A stretch of 61,218 bases of DNA, from positions 1 to 61,218 of the forward strand of contig BBFE01000018.1 in the NCBI GenBank assembly GCA_001313085.1, read 5' to 3'. A program made the translations under genes and the position numbers. This stretch comes from Paenibacillus sp. JCM 18996. GTDB lineage: Bacteria; Bacillota; Bacilli; Paenibacillales; NBRC-103111. Numbering within the stretch: the stretch's first letter is position 1; every line of letters starts with the position of its first letter. Shown here one piece after another: positions 10,897 to 23,423 of the stretch. The notes beneath the pieces were generated by a model. It searched no databases, had not been told where the DNA came from, and worked only from the letters and a program-made list of their open reading frames with translations.

Positions 10897-12103
10897 GCTG
10901 TCGATTTTTTTCGCGGTACGAAGCGAAAGCTGTACCAAGCGATAAGGCCAGGCATACGGCCGGCAGCCAGATCCATTGCATCCCCGTAAACACCAAAAGG
11001 AGCAGCGAGAGCACAATGAGCTGCACAACGAGCGCCCGGAAAATAATGCGGCCCACCGCCTGCACCCTTGTCCGGCCTTCCAGCGGATATAATTTCACCC
11101 AAAAGGAATGACGTTGCAGCTGCTCCACCCCGGAGATTTGCAAAGCCGAAATTCCCAAAGTCCCGAGGAAGAACAGCACTCTGCCGGTGTCCGAGACAGC
11201 GCTGATAAGCAGCAAGCCGCCGATAAGCGTGATCCGGACAAGATGCCGAACAGCTCCGACCGGATAAACGATTTTGCATAAAGAAAAAAGAATGTGTGAT
11301 GCTGTGTAAAAGGCACGTAATCGGCAAGCCGCGACAGCGCCGATCTCCTTTTCACCCGGTAAGACCGGGCAGGGACATCCGTAAAAAAGCTGAAGAAGGA
11401 GTACAGCCGCGCCTGCTGATCTTTTTTTCTTGCTGGATAAGCTGTTCCCAGTTGACGGGAAAGCGCGGGGTGCCCCGCATATACAGCGCCGATGCAGCCA
11501 AGCTGCAGAGCAGCAACAGACCGGCAATGGGCCAACTTGCGACTAAAAGCATGTAAGCGATTAAAGCTGTCGCTGCCCACCGAAAGAGGGAGTGCACCGT
11601 CCGGTAGGTGGCATACTGCAGCTTGTCTTCATACCAGCTTCCAGCCAAATTGCTTGCTTTGATGAGAAAGAAACTGACCAGGAGTGTGATCAGATAGGAA
11701 GTTCCCGCGCCGGTACAGTGCTTGATTAGGGGCCACAGGATGAGGAGGGGCACCCCGATCCATAGGAGCTGCATGCCGATGCTCCTGAGCAAGGCTTTGC
11801 GAAAATAGCCGCCCAGTTCTCCCTCCAGCCGCAAAAGAAAGACGCGGTCTGCTTCCTTCAGCAGGGTCCGCACGGGAGAGATGACCAGCAGCGGAATAAG
11901 CACAGCTAGAGCGATCCACTCGTAAGGGTAGGTAACGGGGAGCCCGTCAAGCAATTTTCGGTAAAAGTAAAAAAAACACGATCAAGCCAAGCAGCAAAAA
12001 AAAGTGCCGAAGCCGCTTCGAAACACATCTTTCCAATACTGAAGATTGTTTTTTTTCGGTAAGCGGCGAGCCTGCCGCTCCATAGCTGGTCCGATTGCTT
12101 CAC
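10882..12103 (-). CDS. ecsB: ABC transporter membrane subunit EcsB (several frameshifts)
   Basis: EcsB is the multi-pass permease partner of EcsA, linked in Bacillus to regulated proteolysis, secretion and biofilm formation. The GTG at 12103 (GGAGGGGG upstream) overlaps the ecsA stop as GTGA. Clear hydrophobic stretches include WIALAVLIPLLVI, MQLLWIGVPLLILWPLI, YLITLLVSFFLIKA and VQLIVLSLLLLVFTGMQW. Frame breaks lie at A/T runs near 12049, 11995, 11970, 11422 and 10905, plus one missing C near 11245. With these the protein is 404 residues, the family's usual size, ending SLPQA. The fragments alone would look like three unrelated membrane peptides. Confidence 0.82.
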
Positions 12104-12850
12104 TTGTCCCCCTCCTTGATCAAAGCGAAAAAAAACGTCTCGTCAAGCGAAGCGCCTGGACTGCCGGCCGCCGCAGCGATCTCCCGGAGACCCTTGGGCA
12201 AGAGCGCGTCCTTTATGCAGGACGACGTAACCGTCGCAATATTTTTTTCAATCGTCGCCAAAATGTGCGAAGAAATGAGGAAGCTCGCGCCTTTTTTTCT
12301 TTGAATTTCACCATCAATTCCAGCAGGGATCGGATGGCCAGCGGATCAAGGCCGAGGAATGGCTCGTCGATGATATAAGCTGGGGTTCAATGAGAAAAGC
12401 GTTCATGATCATTACCTTCTGCCTCATCCCCTTGGACATCTGGAACGAAAAGCTTTCGGTCTTGTCGGCCATTTGAAATTCCTCAAGCAGAAAATCCATC
12501 CGTTCGCGGAACAAGGGTTCGGGAATGCCGTAAGCCCTCGCGGTCAACTCCAGATGCTCGCGGAGAGTCAGATCCTCATACAATTCGGGGGATTCCGGCA
12601 CATAAGCGTACAGGCTGCGGTAACGTAGAGGAGATTCCTCCAGCTTAAGGCCGCTGATGGTAATCGTTCCCTGCTGCGGCTTAAGAAGTCCGAGAATATG
12701 TTTGATCGTTGTGCTTTTTTCCCGCGCCGTTTAAGCCGATCAGGCCCATCATTTCGCCCGGACGAAGAGAAAAAAACTGATTTCACGCAGATAAGGCTTC
12801 CGGGGCAGATAGCCGCCGAAAAGCCCGTCCACTTTGAGTGAAGTTTCCAA
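12100..12850 (-). CDS. ecsA: ABC transporter ATP-binding subunit EcsA (several frameshifts)
   Basis: ATPase of the Ecs transporter. From a TTG at 12850 (GAGAGG upstream) the protein starts METSLKVDGLFGGYLPRKPY. Walker A is LNGAGKSTTIKHILGLL, the Q-loop region YVPESPELYEDLTLREHLEL, the signature is FQMSKGMRQKVMI (a degenerate LSGGQ), Walker B is LYIIDEPFLGLDP and the switch His is in LISSHILATIEK. Six small indels, four of them A/T runs, must be edited. The result is 247 residues ending in the overlap with ecsB. A GTG at 12859 is an alternative start. Confidence 0.82.
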
Positions 12851-13149
12851 AACGAGCACCTCTCTTTTAAGGGAAATTATGTAAAATATGTGTGGGTTTT
12901 TTATGCCCATATAGGGCAAAAAAAATGATAAAAAAAGTCATGCTTTTTTTTGCGATATGTCGAGAAAAAACAAGAAAACTAAACCTAATACAAAGAAATA
13001 ACCTGTTTTTTTATTCGGTAAAAAAGCAGTATTTGATTGGAATTTATCTTTTTTTTGACCATTTTTTTTAGAAAATTTCCAGACTTTACATGTCATAATT
13101 TACAGCGTATCATAGCTTTCATGATAACTTAATACATCTTATCATATTT
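12851..13149. other. T-rich divergent intergenic region
   Basis: About 300 bases between ecsA and the c-di-AMP riboswitch. It holds many A and T tracts and a small GCCC/GGGC hairpin at 12905-12918. I found no convincing promoter pair for either direction and no ORF. Confidence 0.4.
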
Positions 13150-13315
13150 CCGTATCGCTGAGTTTCCCTTTTGGGGAAACGGGGGAACCAAGTCATGGTA
13201 CCATGTTCATGGTATCAGGGGTGAATCCTAAGGCAAGCACCGCTTGCCAGGTAGGGCGACTCTCACGTCCGAATCCGTCAGCTAACCTCGTAAGCGTGCA
13301 GAGAGAGGTAACTTA
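13150..13315 (+). promoter_or_regulatory. Cyclic di-AMP riboswitch (ydaO-yuaA class)
   Basis: The conserved blocks of the class appear in order: ACGGGGGAACCAA near 13180, AGGGGTGAATCCTAAGG near 13218, GGTAGGGCGACTCTCACG near 13251, and the signature CCGTCAGCTAACCTCGTAAG at 13275-13294. A hairpin GGTACCATG/CATGGTATC fills a variable arm. A terminator follows 30 bases later. In this class c-di-AMP binding usually turns expression off, which would put the yabE-like cell-wall gene downstream under c-di-AMP control. Confidence 0.92.
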
Positions 13316-13342
13316 ACATCGTGTACTGTTTCTGATTGATTG

Positions 13343-13386
13343 GAAAAGCCACGAGAGAAGTCCTCTTCTCTTTTGGCTTTTTTTTG
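13343..13386 (+). terminator. Riboswitch expression-platform terminator
   Basis: AAAAGCCA..AGAGAAG pairs with CTTCTCTTTTGGCTTTT around TCCT, ending in a long T tract. It sits between the aptamer and yabE and is the likely ligand-controlled terminator. Confidence 0.85.
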
Positions 13387-13566
13387 TTGCCCGGAAATAT
13401 GGATATTAGAGAACTGCAGCTCATACATTGTTCAAAGGAGGTGGACGACTCCCGGCTCGAACGAAGAAGTATGAAGCCAATGTTGGGATGTAAGTAAAAT
13501 ACCACAGTCACGTCAAAATTAATCATGCACTACACGACGGCGAGGCTTACAAGGAGGACCGAAGAA

Positions 13567-14749
13567 GTGGGAGCTTTAGACAACCGGCAAACCCATGAAG
13601 AGCGATCATCCAACCTATCCTTCGCATTGCATGGAAGCATGAAAACTTGCGTTTGATATCAACGATATCAATTATCTCTTGCGCTATGACTTTCATGTTC
13701 TTGGTGATGTTATACGGTACGGCTACCAAAAGCGTATCCGTGGTGGTGAACGGACAAGAGCAGGTAGTAAAAAACCAAGCAGCTTGTCCTGCAACGCCTA
13801 CTGGATGAACAAGCCATATCGATTGGGGAGCATGATCTTGTTAATATTCCTCTGAATGGGAAGATTCAAGACGGACAGAGAATAACAATTGATCGTGGAA
13901 AACCAGTCCAATTGACAGCTGATGGAAAGACGACAACGGTTTACACCACCGGTACAACGGTAGAGAGTGCTTTGAGAAACTTACATATAGCACTTGGGAA
14001 AGACGACAAGGTCGTTCCTTCCCCGGAAACGAAATTATCGGATACATCGGATGTCAGAATCATTCGCGTCAAGAAAGAGACCGAACAGGAGAATGTGCCT
14101 ATATACTTCGGAGTTATTCAGCAGAACGACAACAATTTGCTTAAAGGCAAGGAGCAGGTCGTTCAAGAAGGCAAGCAGGGAGTTCTGGTCAAGCAGAAAG
14201 AAAAAAGTATTTGAGGACGGCGAGCTGGTCTCGGAAACGATTGTGGATGAGTCTGTTGCTGCGCCAAGTGAGGACAGGATTGTTGCGGTGGGTACGAAGA
14301 ATCCCGTGGTAACCGCAGCCGTTACGGCCGTCCCGGCAGCTGCTCCGGCTTCTGCTCCGGCCAGCGCCCCTGCCGATACGCAGGTAGTCAGCAAAAGCGG
14401 TATGAATTTCGGTTATAAGCAGGTGTTGAATAACGTGTCCTTGACCGCTTATGCGGCAGGCGTCAGTTCAACCGGCAAATCCAGCAGCAACCCCCAATAT
14501 GGGATGACCGCAACCGGAACCCGCGTAACCGAAGGCAGGACGATTGCCGTAGATCCGAGCGTGGTACCGCTTGGATGGTGGGTTTACATTGAGGGTCTCG
14601 GTTTCCGCAGGGCGGAGGATACCGGCAGTGCCGTGAAAGGAAAGATCATCGACGTTTATTTCGACAGTGAAGATTACGCCAACCGGTTCGGCCGGAAAAG
14701 CGGCTTTACTGTTTATGTGATCGGACCCAACAAGCCTGTAGGGAATTGA
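13567..14749 (+). CDS. yabE: YabE-like cell-wall protein with 3D domain (frameshifted)
   Basis: Probable cell-surface hydrolase related to resuscitation factors. From GTG 13567 (AAGGAGG upstream) the repaired protein has 393 residues. In order it has a cytoplasmic N-terminus, one membrane anchor around CAMTFMFLVMLYGTA, ubiquitin-like DUF348 segments (SVSVVVNGQEQVV, GKPVQLTADGKTTTVY), a G5-like stretch, an Ala/Pro-rich linker, and a C-terminal 3D domain with LTAYAAG, DPSVVPLGWWVYIEG, AEDTGSAVKG and KIIDVYF, where Asp residues form the active site. Edits: one missing T near 13657, A6 near 13770 and A6 near 14205 (five expected in both). It is preceded by the c-di-AMP riboswitch. Confidence 0.88.
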
Positions 14750-14797
14750 TTGAATATTCATATTGTGCTATTTTAAATATAATCTAGGTATAATGTG

Positions 14798-14826
14798 AAG
14801 AAGAGGTTGCGGCCTCTTCTTTTTTC
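14798..14826 (+). terminator. Rho-independent terminator after yabE
   Basis: AAGAAGAGG and CCTCTTCTT pair around TTGCGG, followed by T's. Confidence 0.8.
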
Positions 14827-14850
14827 TGTATAAAGGATGAGAAACGGATA

Positions 14851-16295
<1,445 letters not shown>

Positions 16296-16342
16296 CGTCG
16301 CTTTATCCGCGAATTTATTCACACCAAAAGCCCACCCTCGCG

Positions 16343-16351
16343 CATATGATA
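16343..16351 (+). promoter_or_regulatory. Sigma-K-like -10 element upstream of yabG
   Basis: CATATGATA matches the sigma-K -10 consensus CATANNNTA, and CACC at 16322-16325 lies 17 bases upstream as a possible -35. yabG is a sigma-K gene in Bacillus subtilis. Confidence 0.5.
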
Positions 16352-16371
16352 CATCGGAGGGGATTAAGCTT

Positions 16372-17231
16372 ATGAATCTAGGAGACCTGGTCACAAGAAG
16401 ATCTTACGGCGGTGACATCATTTTCAAAATCGAGTCAATCACAGGCGCGTGGGCTACCTTAAGAGGAGTGGAGTATCGGCTGTTGGCGGACTCTCCTGTC
16501 CAAGATTTAACGTTGACAGACGCTAGATACTTTTGGACCCGCACCATTCGAACCCAGCCCCAAGTCGTTCAGTCCATGCACAAAATGGAGGACTATAGAA
16601 CGTCCATTCTGAAAAAAAGGCGATGTCCAGAAATCCTGGGGTCGAGGACAAGGGATACTTCGAACTGCCGGGAAAAGTGCTCCATCTGGACGGTGATCCT
16701 TCCTATCTGCAGAAATGCATGAGTCTTTACAAACAGCTGCGAATTCCCGCGAAAGGCTACTACGTGGCGGAGACCGGTATGGCGGAAGCGCTCTACACGC
16801 TGCTGCCGGAGGTTCTTCCCGATATCGTGGTGATCACAGGACATGACGGGATCATTAAGCATCGGAGAGATGTAAACAGTCTCAATTCCTATAAAAATTC
16901 CCATAATTTTGTGAATGCTGTAAAGGTGGCACGCCAGTACGACAGGAATCTGGATTCCCTGACCGTGATCGCGGGTGCCTGCCAATCCCACTTTGAGGCC
17001 TTGGTGGAAGCGGGCGCCAACTTTGCCAGTTCCCCCGCCCGAATCCTGATCCATGCGCTGGATCCGCTTTGTATTGCTGCAAAATTTGCCTACACCTCGG
17101 TTCGGGAAACGGTCAGTATCCCGGATGTCATAAACATGACAGTAAGCGGTATCCAAGGAATCGGAGGACTTGAATCCACAGGATGCTATCGTATAGGCCT
17201 TCCGAAAGTAACTTATTCTGTTTCAGTGTAA
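16372..17231 (+). CDS. yabG: Sporulation-specific protease YabG (one frameshift)
   Basis: YabG is a mother-cell protease that processes spore coat proteins. The start MNLGDLVTRRSYGGDIIFKI and the C-terminal ESTGCYRIGLPKVTYSV are characteristic, as are VVITGHDGIIK and YKNSHNFVNAVKVARQY. An A7 run at 16612-16618 (five expected) breaks it after YRTSILKKA. Repaired length is 285 residues. A sigma-K-like -10 element lies about 20 bases before the start and a terminator follows. Confidence 0.9.
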
Positions 17232-17240
17232 ATCGGCAAA

Positions 17241-17284
17241 GCCCGGTCAGCTTGGAAATTCCAAAGCTCAGACGGGTTTTTTTG
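17241..17284 (+). terminator. Rho-independent terminator after yabG
   Basis: A long imperfect stem between CCCGGTCAGCTTGGAA and TTCCAAAGCTCAGACGGG ends in a T8 tract. Confidence 0.8.
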
Positions 17285-17352
17285 GTTTGTCTGCATAAAG
17301 CAACCAAGTCTGAATTATAATACATTCGAAAAGGTAAATTTAGAACGATGCG

Positions 17353-17382
17353 TTGACAATGCGCGTGCACTACTGATATAAT
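17353..17382 (+). promoter_or_regulatory. Upstream veg promoter (sigma-A)
   Basis: TTGACA, 18-bp spacer, TATAAT. It lies 40 bases upstream of a second perfect promoter. Confidence 0.75.
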
Positions 17383-17394
17383 AATTGGCCTTGT

Positions 17395-17423
17395 TTGACA
17401 AGCCTCCTCAAATGGAGTATAAT
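17395..17423 (+). promoter_or_regulatory. Main veg promoter (perfect sigma-A consensus)
   Basis: TTGACA (17395-17400), exactly 17 bp, TATAAT (17418-17423). The Bacillus veg promoter is likewise one of the strongest vegetative promoters. Confidence 0.9.
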
Positions 17424-17450
17424 GTATAAAGAAAGAGGTGGTAGAGAACA

Positions 17451-17727
17451 ATGGCTAAAAAATGCGCTGTTGGAAATTAAACGCAGTTTGGAGCCCCATG
17501 TCGGGCAGAAAATCATGTTGAAAGCAAATGGCGGACGTCGCAAGACAGTCGAGCGTTCCGGTGTTTTGGAAGAAACCTACCCTTCTGTATTTATTGTAAA
17601 ATTGGATCAAGAGCAGAACGCTTTCAAACGTGTATCTTACAGTTATGCCGACATTCTAACGGAATCCGTAGAAGTGACGGTGTGCAACGATGATGGACAA
17701 ATGCGCATAACTTACATACAACATTGA
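17451..17727 (+). CDS. veg: Veg protein, biofilm-related (one frameshift)
   Basis: A small basic protein linked to biofilm gene expression in Bacillus. Repaired sequence begins [19 protein letters not shown] and contains [20 protein letters not shown] and [20 protein letters not shown], 91 residues. An A6 run at 17457-17462 (five expected) breaks the frame right after the start codon. SD AAAGAGGTGG precedes ATG 17451. Tandem consensus promoters upstream predict very strong expression, and its own terminator follows, so it is monocistronic. Confidence 0.92.
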
Positions 17728-17744
17728 GCGCATAATGCAATAGA

Positions 17745-17781
17745 GCGGCGGTGAAGTCCAAGCGACTTCGCCGCTTTTTTT
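17745..17781 (+). terminator. Rho-independent terminator after veg
   Basis: GCGGCGGTGAAGTC pairs with GACTTCGCCGC around CAAGC, followed by T7. Confidence 0.85.
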
Positions 17782-17822
17782 GTTGGCCGTGGGTGCCATT
17801 TGCGAGTGAACGTTTGGGTCGC

Positions 17823-17851
17823 GTATGGTAAAGGTGTTTCGGTGCATACTA
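17823..17851 (+). promoter_or_regulatory. Sigma-G-type promoter of sspF
   Basis: GTATG (17823-17827), 17-bp spacer, and CATACTA (17845-17851), the perfect forespore -10 box. It lies 33 bases before the SASP gene. Confidence 0.68.
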
Positions 17852-17883
17852 ATATTACCCCTATAGAGAAGGAGGATGTTCCC

Positions 17884-18077
17884 ATGAGTCGTCGTAGAAA
17901 CCGTGGAGTTTTGTCCGAGGAGTTCAAGTACGAACTGGCTAAAGACCTTGGTTTTTTTATGAAACTGTTCAACGCGAAGGATGGGGAGGCATTCGTACCA
18001 AGGACGCGGGGAATTTGGTGAAGAGAGCGCTGCAGATCGCGGAGCAGTCGGTGAGACAGCGGCAATCCCGGCCATAA
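17884..18077 (+). CDS. sspF: Small acid-soluble spore protein, alpha/beta type (one frameshift)
   Basis: Coats and protects DNA in the dormant spore. Starts [20 protein letters not shown] after AGAAGGAGG. A T7 run at 17952-17958 (five expected) breaks the frame. Repaired it reads [20 protein letters not shown] and [14 protein letters not shown], the conserved SASP DNA-binding region, 63 residues. It has its own sigma-G-like promoter and terminator. Confidence 0.92.
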
Positions 18078-18097
18078 CGCAATACAAGCAAGTGTGA

Positions 18098-18123
18098 GAA
18101 GCTCCCGCGGGAGCTTTTTTTTC
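18098..18123 (+). terminator. Rho-independent terminator after sspF
   Basis: AAGCTCCCGCGGGAGCTT palindrome followed by T's. Confidence 0.82.
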
Positions 18124-18352
18124 TTAACGTTAAAGACAGTTGGCTAAAGGATTAAAGCGAAATGAAACTTTCTTTACCAAGAAAACCTGCCTATAACCGC
18201 GGTCGCTCATCCTTGAACAGCCTTGATAGAGGTTTTCTTATCGGTCTGCGGGTTAACAGGAATGGCGCGCCGAATGCGATGAGATGCTTTTATGAAAGGC
18301 ATTTGCTATAGTATAGGGAAAGAAGCGGTAAGTAGAGAAGAAGGTGACAGAA

Positions 18353-19211
18353 GTGAAGGTATTCGAGAAGGCGCCGGCCAAAATCAATTTGTCTCTGGAC
18401 GTGCTAAGAAAGCGCGAAGACGGTTACCATGAAGTGGAGATGGTAATGACGATGGTCGACCTGGCGGACCGGATTGAAATGCAGGAGTTGCCGAGGGACA
18501 CGATCATCATCTCCAGCCAGGCGGGTTACATTCCATTGGACGAAAAGAATCTAGCCTTCCAGGCGGCGAGATTAATGAAGGACCGCTATGAGGTAAAGAA
18601 GGGCGTTTATATCCACCTGGATAAAAAAAGATTCCTGTGGCGGCAGGCCTGGCTGGCGGGAGCAGCGACGCGGCGGCTGCCTTGAGAGGGTTGAACCGGC
18701 TGTGGGGCCTTAATATCCCGCTGAAAGAACTGCAAACTTTAGGCGCGGAGCTGGGATCGGACGTACCTTTCTGCGTGGCGGGAGGGACGGCCATAGCTCG
18801 GGGACGGGGCGAGATCCTGGAGCCGATCGCTTCTCCGCCGCAGTGCTGGGTGATCTTGGCCAAGCCTCCGATTAATGTGTCCACGGCGGATGTATACGGA
18901 CGATTCCGGGTGAAAGATGTAAAGAAGGGCCCGGCCACCTCCCACGTTCGCAAAGCGATCGAAGATAAAGATTTCTGGGAGCTGTGCGACAGTCTTGGAA
19001 ATGCGCTGGAAGAAGTCACCTTGTCGTTATATCCGGAAGTCAGACAGCTGAAAGAGGTCATGCACCGTCTGGGAGCTGACGGCGTCCTTATGTCGGGAAG
19101 CGGGCCGACGGTCTTTGGACTCGTCTCCAAAGAATCCCGGGTGGCGAGAATATATAACGGGCTGCGCGGTTTTTTTGCAAGGATGTGTATGCGGTGCGCT
19201 TGTTGACCTGA
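18353..19211 (+). CDS. ispE: 4-diphosphocytidyl-2-C-methyl-D-erythritol kinase (two frameshifts)
   Basis: GHMP kinase of the MEP isoprenoid pathway. The start of the domain is [20 protein letters not shown]. After an A7 run at 18623-18629 (five expected) the ATP loop [20 protein letters not shown] appears, then [20 protein letters not shown] and [14 protein letters not shown]7 run at 19170-19176 (five expected) breaks the last codons; repaired it ends DVYAVRLLT, 284 residues. GTG 18353 is preferred over GTG 18344 because of its spacing to GAAGAAGG. The gene is normally essential, so the breaks are unlikely to be real. Confidence 0.93.
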
Positions 19212-19394
19212 TCCGGGCCCACAATTTGCTAATGTGAGATCTATGTCAGAATAATTTTCATGAATAACTTGAATAAACACGTATATCAATGATATATTTT
19301 CAATATAACATTCGGGTTTGAATTGGCTCTTTCATCATTTATTCCGTGTAGAGAATTGTTTTTTTATCCATTGACGAAGAAAGGGGGGGCGCCG

Positions 19395-20227
19395 ATGAAG
19401 AAACTTAAAAGAAGCGCAAGACTGGTGGAGATGACTCAGTATTTATTGTTTCGCCCCCATACTTTAATCCCTTTGACTACATTCGCCGAAAGCTACAGTT
19501 CCGCGAAGTCGTCCATCAGCGAGGACCTGGCTATAATCAAGGAGGTTTTGGAAAGCGATGGTTTGGGGGAACTGAATACGCTTGCCGGAGCCGCTGGAGG
19601 AGTAAAGTATATCCCCACTGTCGCCAAGGCAGGCGCCCTGGAGTATATCCGGGGAATCTGCACTCAGCTTGCACAGCCGGACCGCGTACTCCCCGGAGGC
19701 TACGTGTACATGGCGGATATTCTGGGGCAGCCGACAATTCTCAACGAAGTGGGCCGGATGTTCGCGTCTGCTTTTGCCCGGAGGGATTTCGACGTCATCT
19801 TGACCGTGGAAACTAAAGGGATCCCCATGCTTACGCGGCAGCCTCTTATCTGAACGTGCCGGTTGTGGTCGTCCGCAGAGACAGCAGGGTGACGGAAGGA
19901 TCCGCGGTGAGCATTAATTACGTGTCGGGCTCCAACAAAAGGATCCAGACAATGTCGCTGTCCAGAAGGGCGTTGAAAGAAGATTCGAGGGTCCTCATTA
20001 TCGACGACTTCAAGAGAGTGGGGGGCACGATGCGGGGTATGATCGACCTCCTGAAGGAATTTAACGCCACCGTCAAAGGCATAGGAGTATTTGTGGAATC
20101 GGCAGAGGTGGAGGAACACCTGGTGGAGGACTATGTTTCTCTAGTCAAAATCTCGGGAGTCGATTCCAGGTCAGCGCAGCTGACCGTAGTGCCGGGCAAT
20201 TATTTTGAAGAAAGCGAGGAATTGTAA
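19395..20227 (+). CDS. purR: Purine operon repressor PurR (one frameshift)
   Basis: PRPP-sensing repressor: an N-terminal winged helix ([36 protein letters not shown]) fused to a phosphoribosyltransferase domain with the PRPP loop [21 protein letters not shown] missing G near 19828 breaks the frame; restoring it gives [20 protein letters not shown], the expected motif. Length is 277 residues. Its TAA overlaps the ridA ATG (TAATG). Confidence 0.93.
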
Positions 20228-20612
20228 TGAAACTGCTGACAATATCAACCCAAGGGCTCCGGCGGCTATAGGGCCATACGCTCAAGCCGTGAAGGCGGGC
20301 GACCTTCTGTTTACTTCGGGCCAAATTCCGCTTGGTCTGGACGGACAAGTAGTTGCCGGAGGAATCGCCGAACAGGCGCATCAGGTGTTTTCCAATTTGA
20401 AAGCGGTATTAGCGGAAGCCGGGGCGGATTTCAGCCATGTGATCAAGGCGACCGTGTTTATAAAAGATATGAACCAGTTCGCAGAGCTGAATGAAATTTA
20501 CGCCTCCTATTTCGGAATCCATACACCGGCCCGTTCCACAGTCGAAGTTTCCCGTTTGCCGAAGGATGTTCTTGTCGAAATAGAATTGATCTGCTCGCTT
20601 TCTGTCGATTAA
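20227..20612 (+). CDS. ridA: RidA-family enamine/imine deaminase (one frameshift)
   Basis: YabJ/RidA removes reactive enamines from PLP enzymes. ATG 20227 overlaps the purR stop. One A appears to be missing just after the start (ATGAAACT should be ATGAAAACT), after which [59 protein letters not shown] and [20 protein letters not shown] follow, giving 128 residues. The Arg in PARSTVEV is the substrate-binding residue of the family. Same operon position as in Bacillus. Confidence 0.92.
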
Positions 20613-20665
20613 CTTTGAACTGAAAAAAAACAAAAAAAAATCCATTATTTTTTTCTAGGAAAAAA

Positions 20666-20693
20666 GAAGGAATCCAGCCCCAAAATGTGGAAT
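20666..20693 (+). promoter_or_regulatory. Sigma-H promoter of spoVG
   Basis: GAAGGAATC fits the -35 consensus RNAGGAWWW, followed by 12 bp and GTGGAAT fitting RNNGAAT. spoVG is the classic sigma-H gene in Bacillus subtilis. Confidence 0.72.
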
Positions 20694-20735
20694 TATACTG
20701 CCAAGTCTTTGATGCTAAAAGGTGGTGACTTTTAA

Positions 20736-21031
<296 letters not shown>

Positions 21032-21032
<1 letters not shown>

Positions 21033-21068
21033 GAGAGCCTTGTTTTGCGGGCTCTCTTTTCTTTTTTT
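21032..21068 (+). terminator. Rho-independent terminator after spoVG
   Basis: GAGAGCC and GGGCTCTC pair around TTGTTTTGC, followed by T-rich sequence. Confidence 0.82.
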
Positions 21069-21077
21069 GTATAATAG

Positions 21078-22525
<1,448 letters not shown>

Positions 22526-22547
22526 ATTTTGCAAAATCGGCTGAGGA

Positions 22548-22578
22548 CGTTTCAAAACGACTCCATAAGGGTTATAAT
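22548..22578 (+). promoter_or_regulatory. Promoter region of rplY
   Basis: A TATAAT at 22573-22578 lies 66 bases before the start. Overlapping it, GTTTCA with 14 bp to GGGTTA loosely resembles a sigma-B promoter (GTTTAA-N14-GGGTAT), the type used by ctc in Bacillus subtilis. Neither reading is strong. Confidence 0.35.
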
Positions 22579-22643
22579 TAGGAAGGGTTCAACTCTAACT
22601 GTACCCATTCCCGGTTGCTGAACTATAAGGAGGTACAAAATGT

Positions 22644-23272
22644 ATGACTGCAGCATTAACAACGGAACCTCGTCAATCAGTGACGAAATCCGAGAATAAA
22701 GGCTTCGGGCCCAAGGGAAAATCCCCGGCGTCGTTTATGGCAAGAAAGTGGGAAGTGTGCCGGTGACCGTCGACAGCAAAGAACTGCATATCGCGTTAAA
22801 AGAAAACCCTAACGGAGTTATCGAGATGAATCTGCCGGGTGCCGGCAAGCAATCCGTTATGATCAGCGAAATTCAAAAGGACAGCCTTTCCAAGGCGATT
22901 CTTCATATCGATTTCCATCAAATCAATATGGACGAGCCCGTCAGAACGACTCTTGCAATCGAAATTGTGGGAGAGGCCCAAGGCGTGAAGGAAGGGGGCG
23001 TTCTGCAGGTGCTTGCGCATGAAGCGGAAATCCGCTGTCTTCCTGAGAACATTCCCGCACATCTGCAGGTGGAGGTCAGCAAATTGAACATCGGGGAGAA
23101 TGTCCTTTTCTCCGAGATCGAGCTGCCTGAGGGTGTGGAGCTGCTTTCTCCTGCCGAGAACGTGGTTGTAACCATCGGGCTTCCGCAGAAGGAAGAGGCA
23201 GCCGAGACCGAAGAGGAAGCTCCTGCTGCGGAGGGCAAGGATCAGGCGAAAGCCGCAGAAGCAACCGAATAA
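22644..23272 (+). CDS. rplY: 50S ribosomal protein L25/Ctc (one frameshift)
   Basis: 5S rRNA-binding ribosomal protein of the long TL5/Ctc type, 209 residues when repaired. It starts MTAALTTEPRQSVTKSE after AAGGAGG. One A is missing near 22697, after which RLRAQGKIPGVVYGKKVGSV follows with the L25 domain, then the beta domain (ILHIDFHQINMDEPVRTTL, GGVLQVLAHEAEIRCLPENI) and an acidic Glu/Ala-rich tail. An ATG at 22640 is out of frame. Confidence 0.93.
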
Positions 23273-23298
23273 TCCTTCCGGTCCTTCCGGTTTATCAG

Positions 23299-23335
23299 AG
23301 GCTACTGTTACCCGACAAGGTGCAGTAGCTTTTCT
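23299..23335 (+). terminator. Rho-independent terminator after rplY
   Basis: GCTACTG / CAGTAGC stem around a 15-base loop, followed by TTTTCT. Confidence 0.7.
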
Positions 23336-23423
23336 GGTTTACACCTCCGCTTTGTGTCCGGTATACAGGCCCCGCGCTATGTACCCGGATGAGGCTTCGG
23401 AGCATGACTCTGGCTGGAGTCGC

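Noticed and set aside
13433..13497. A strong SD (AAAGGAGG) and short GTG/ATG frames between the riboswitch terminator and yabE, suggesting a leader peptide
   Set aside because: The GTG overlaps the SD itself, and the first ATG is 30 bases away; no start at workable spacing gives a convincing peptide.
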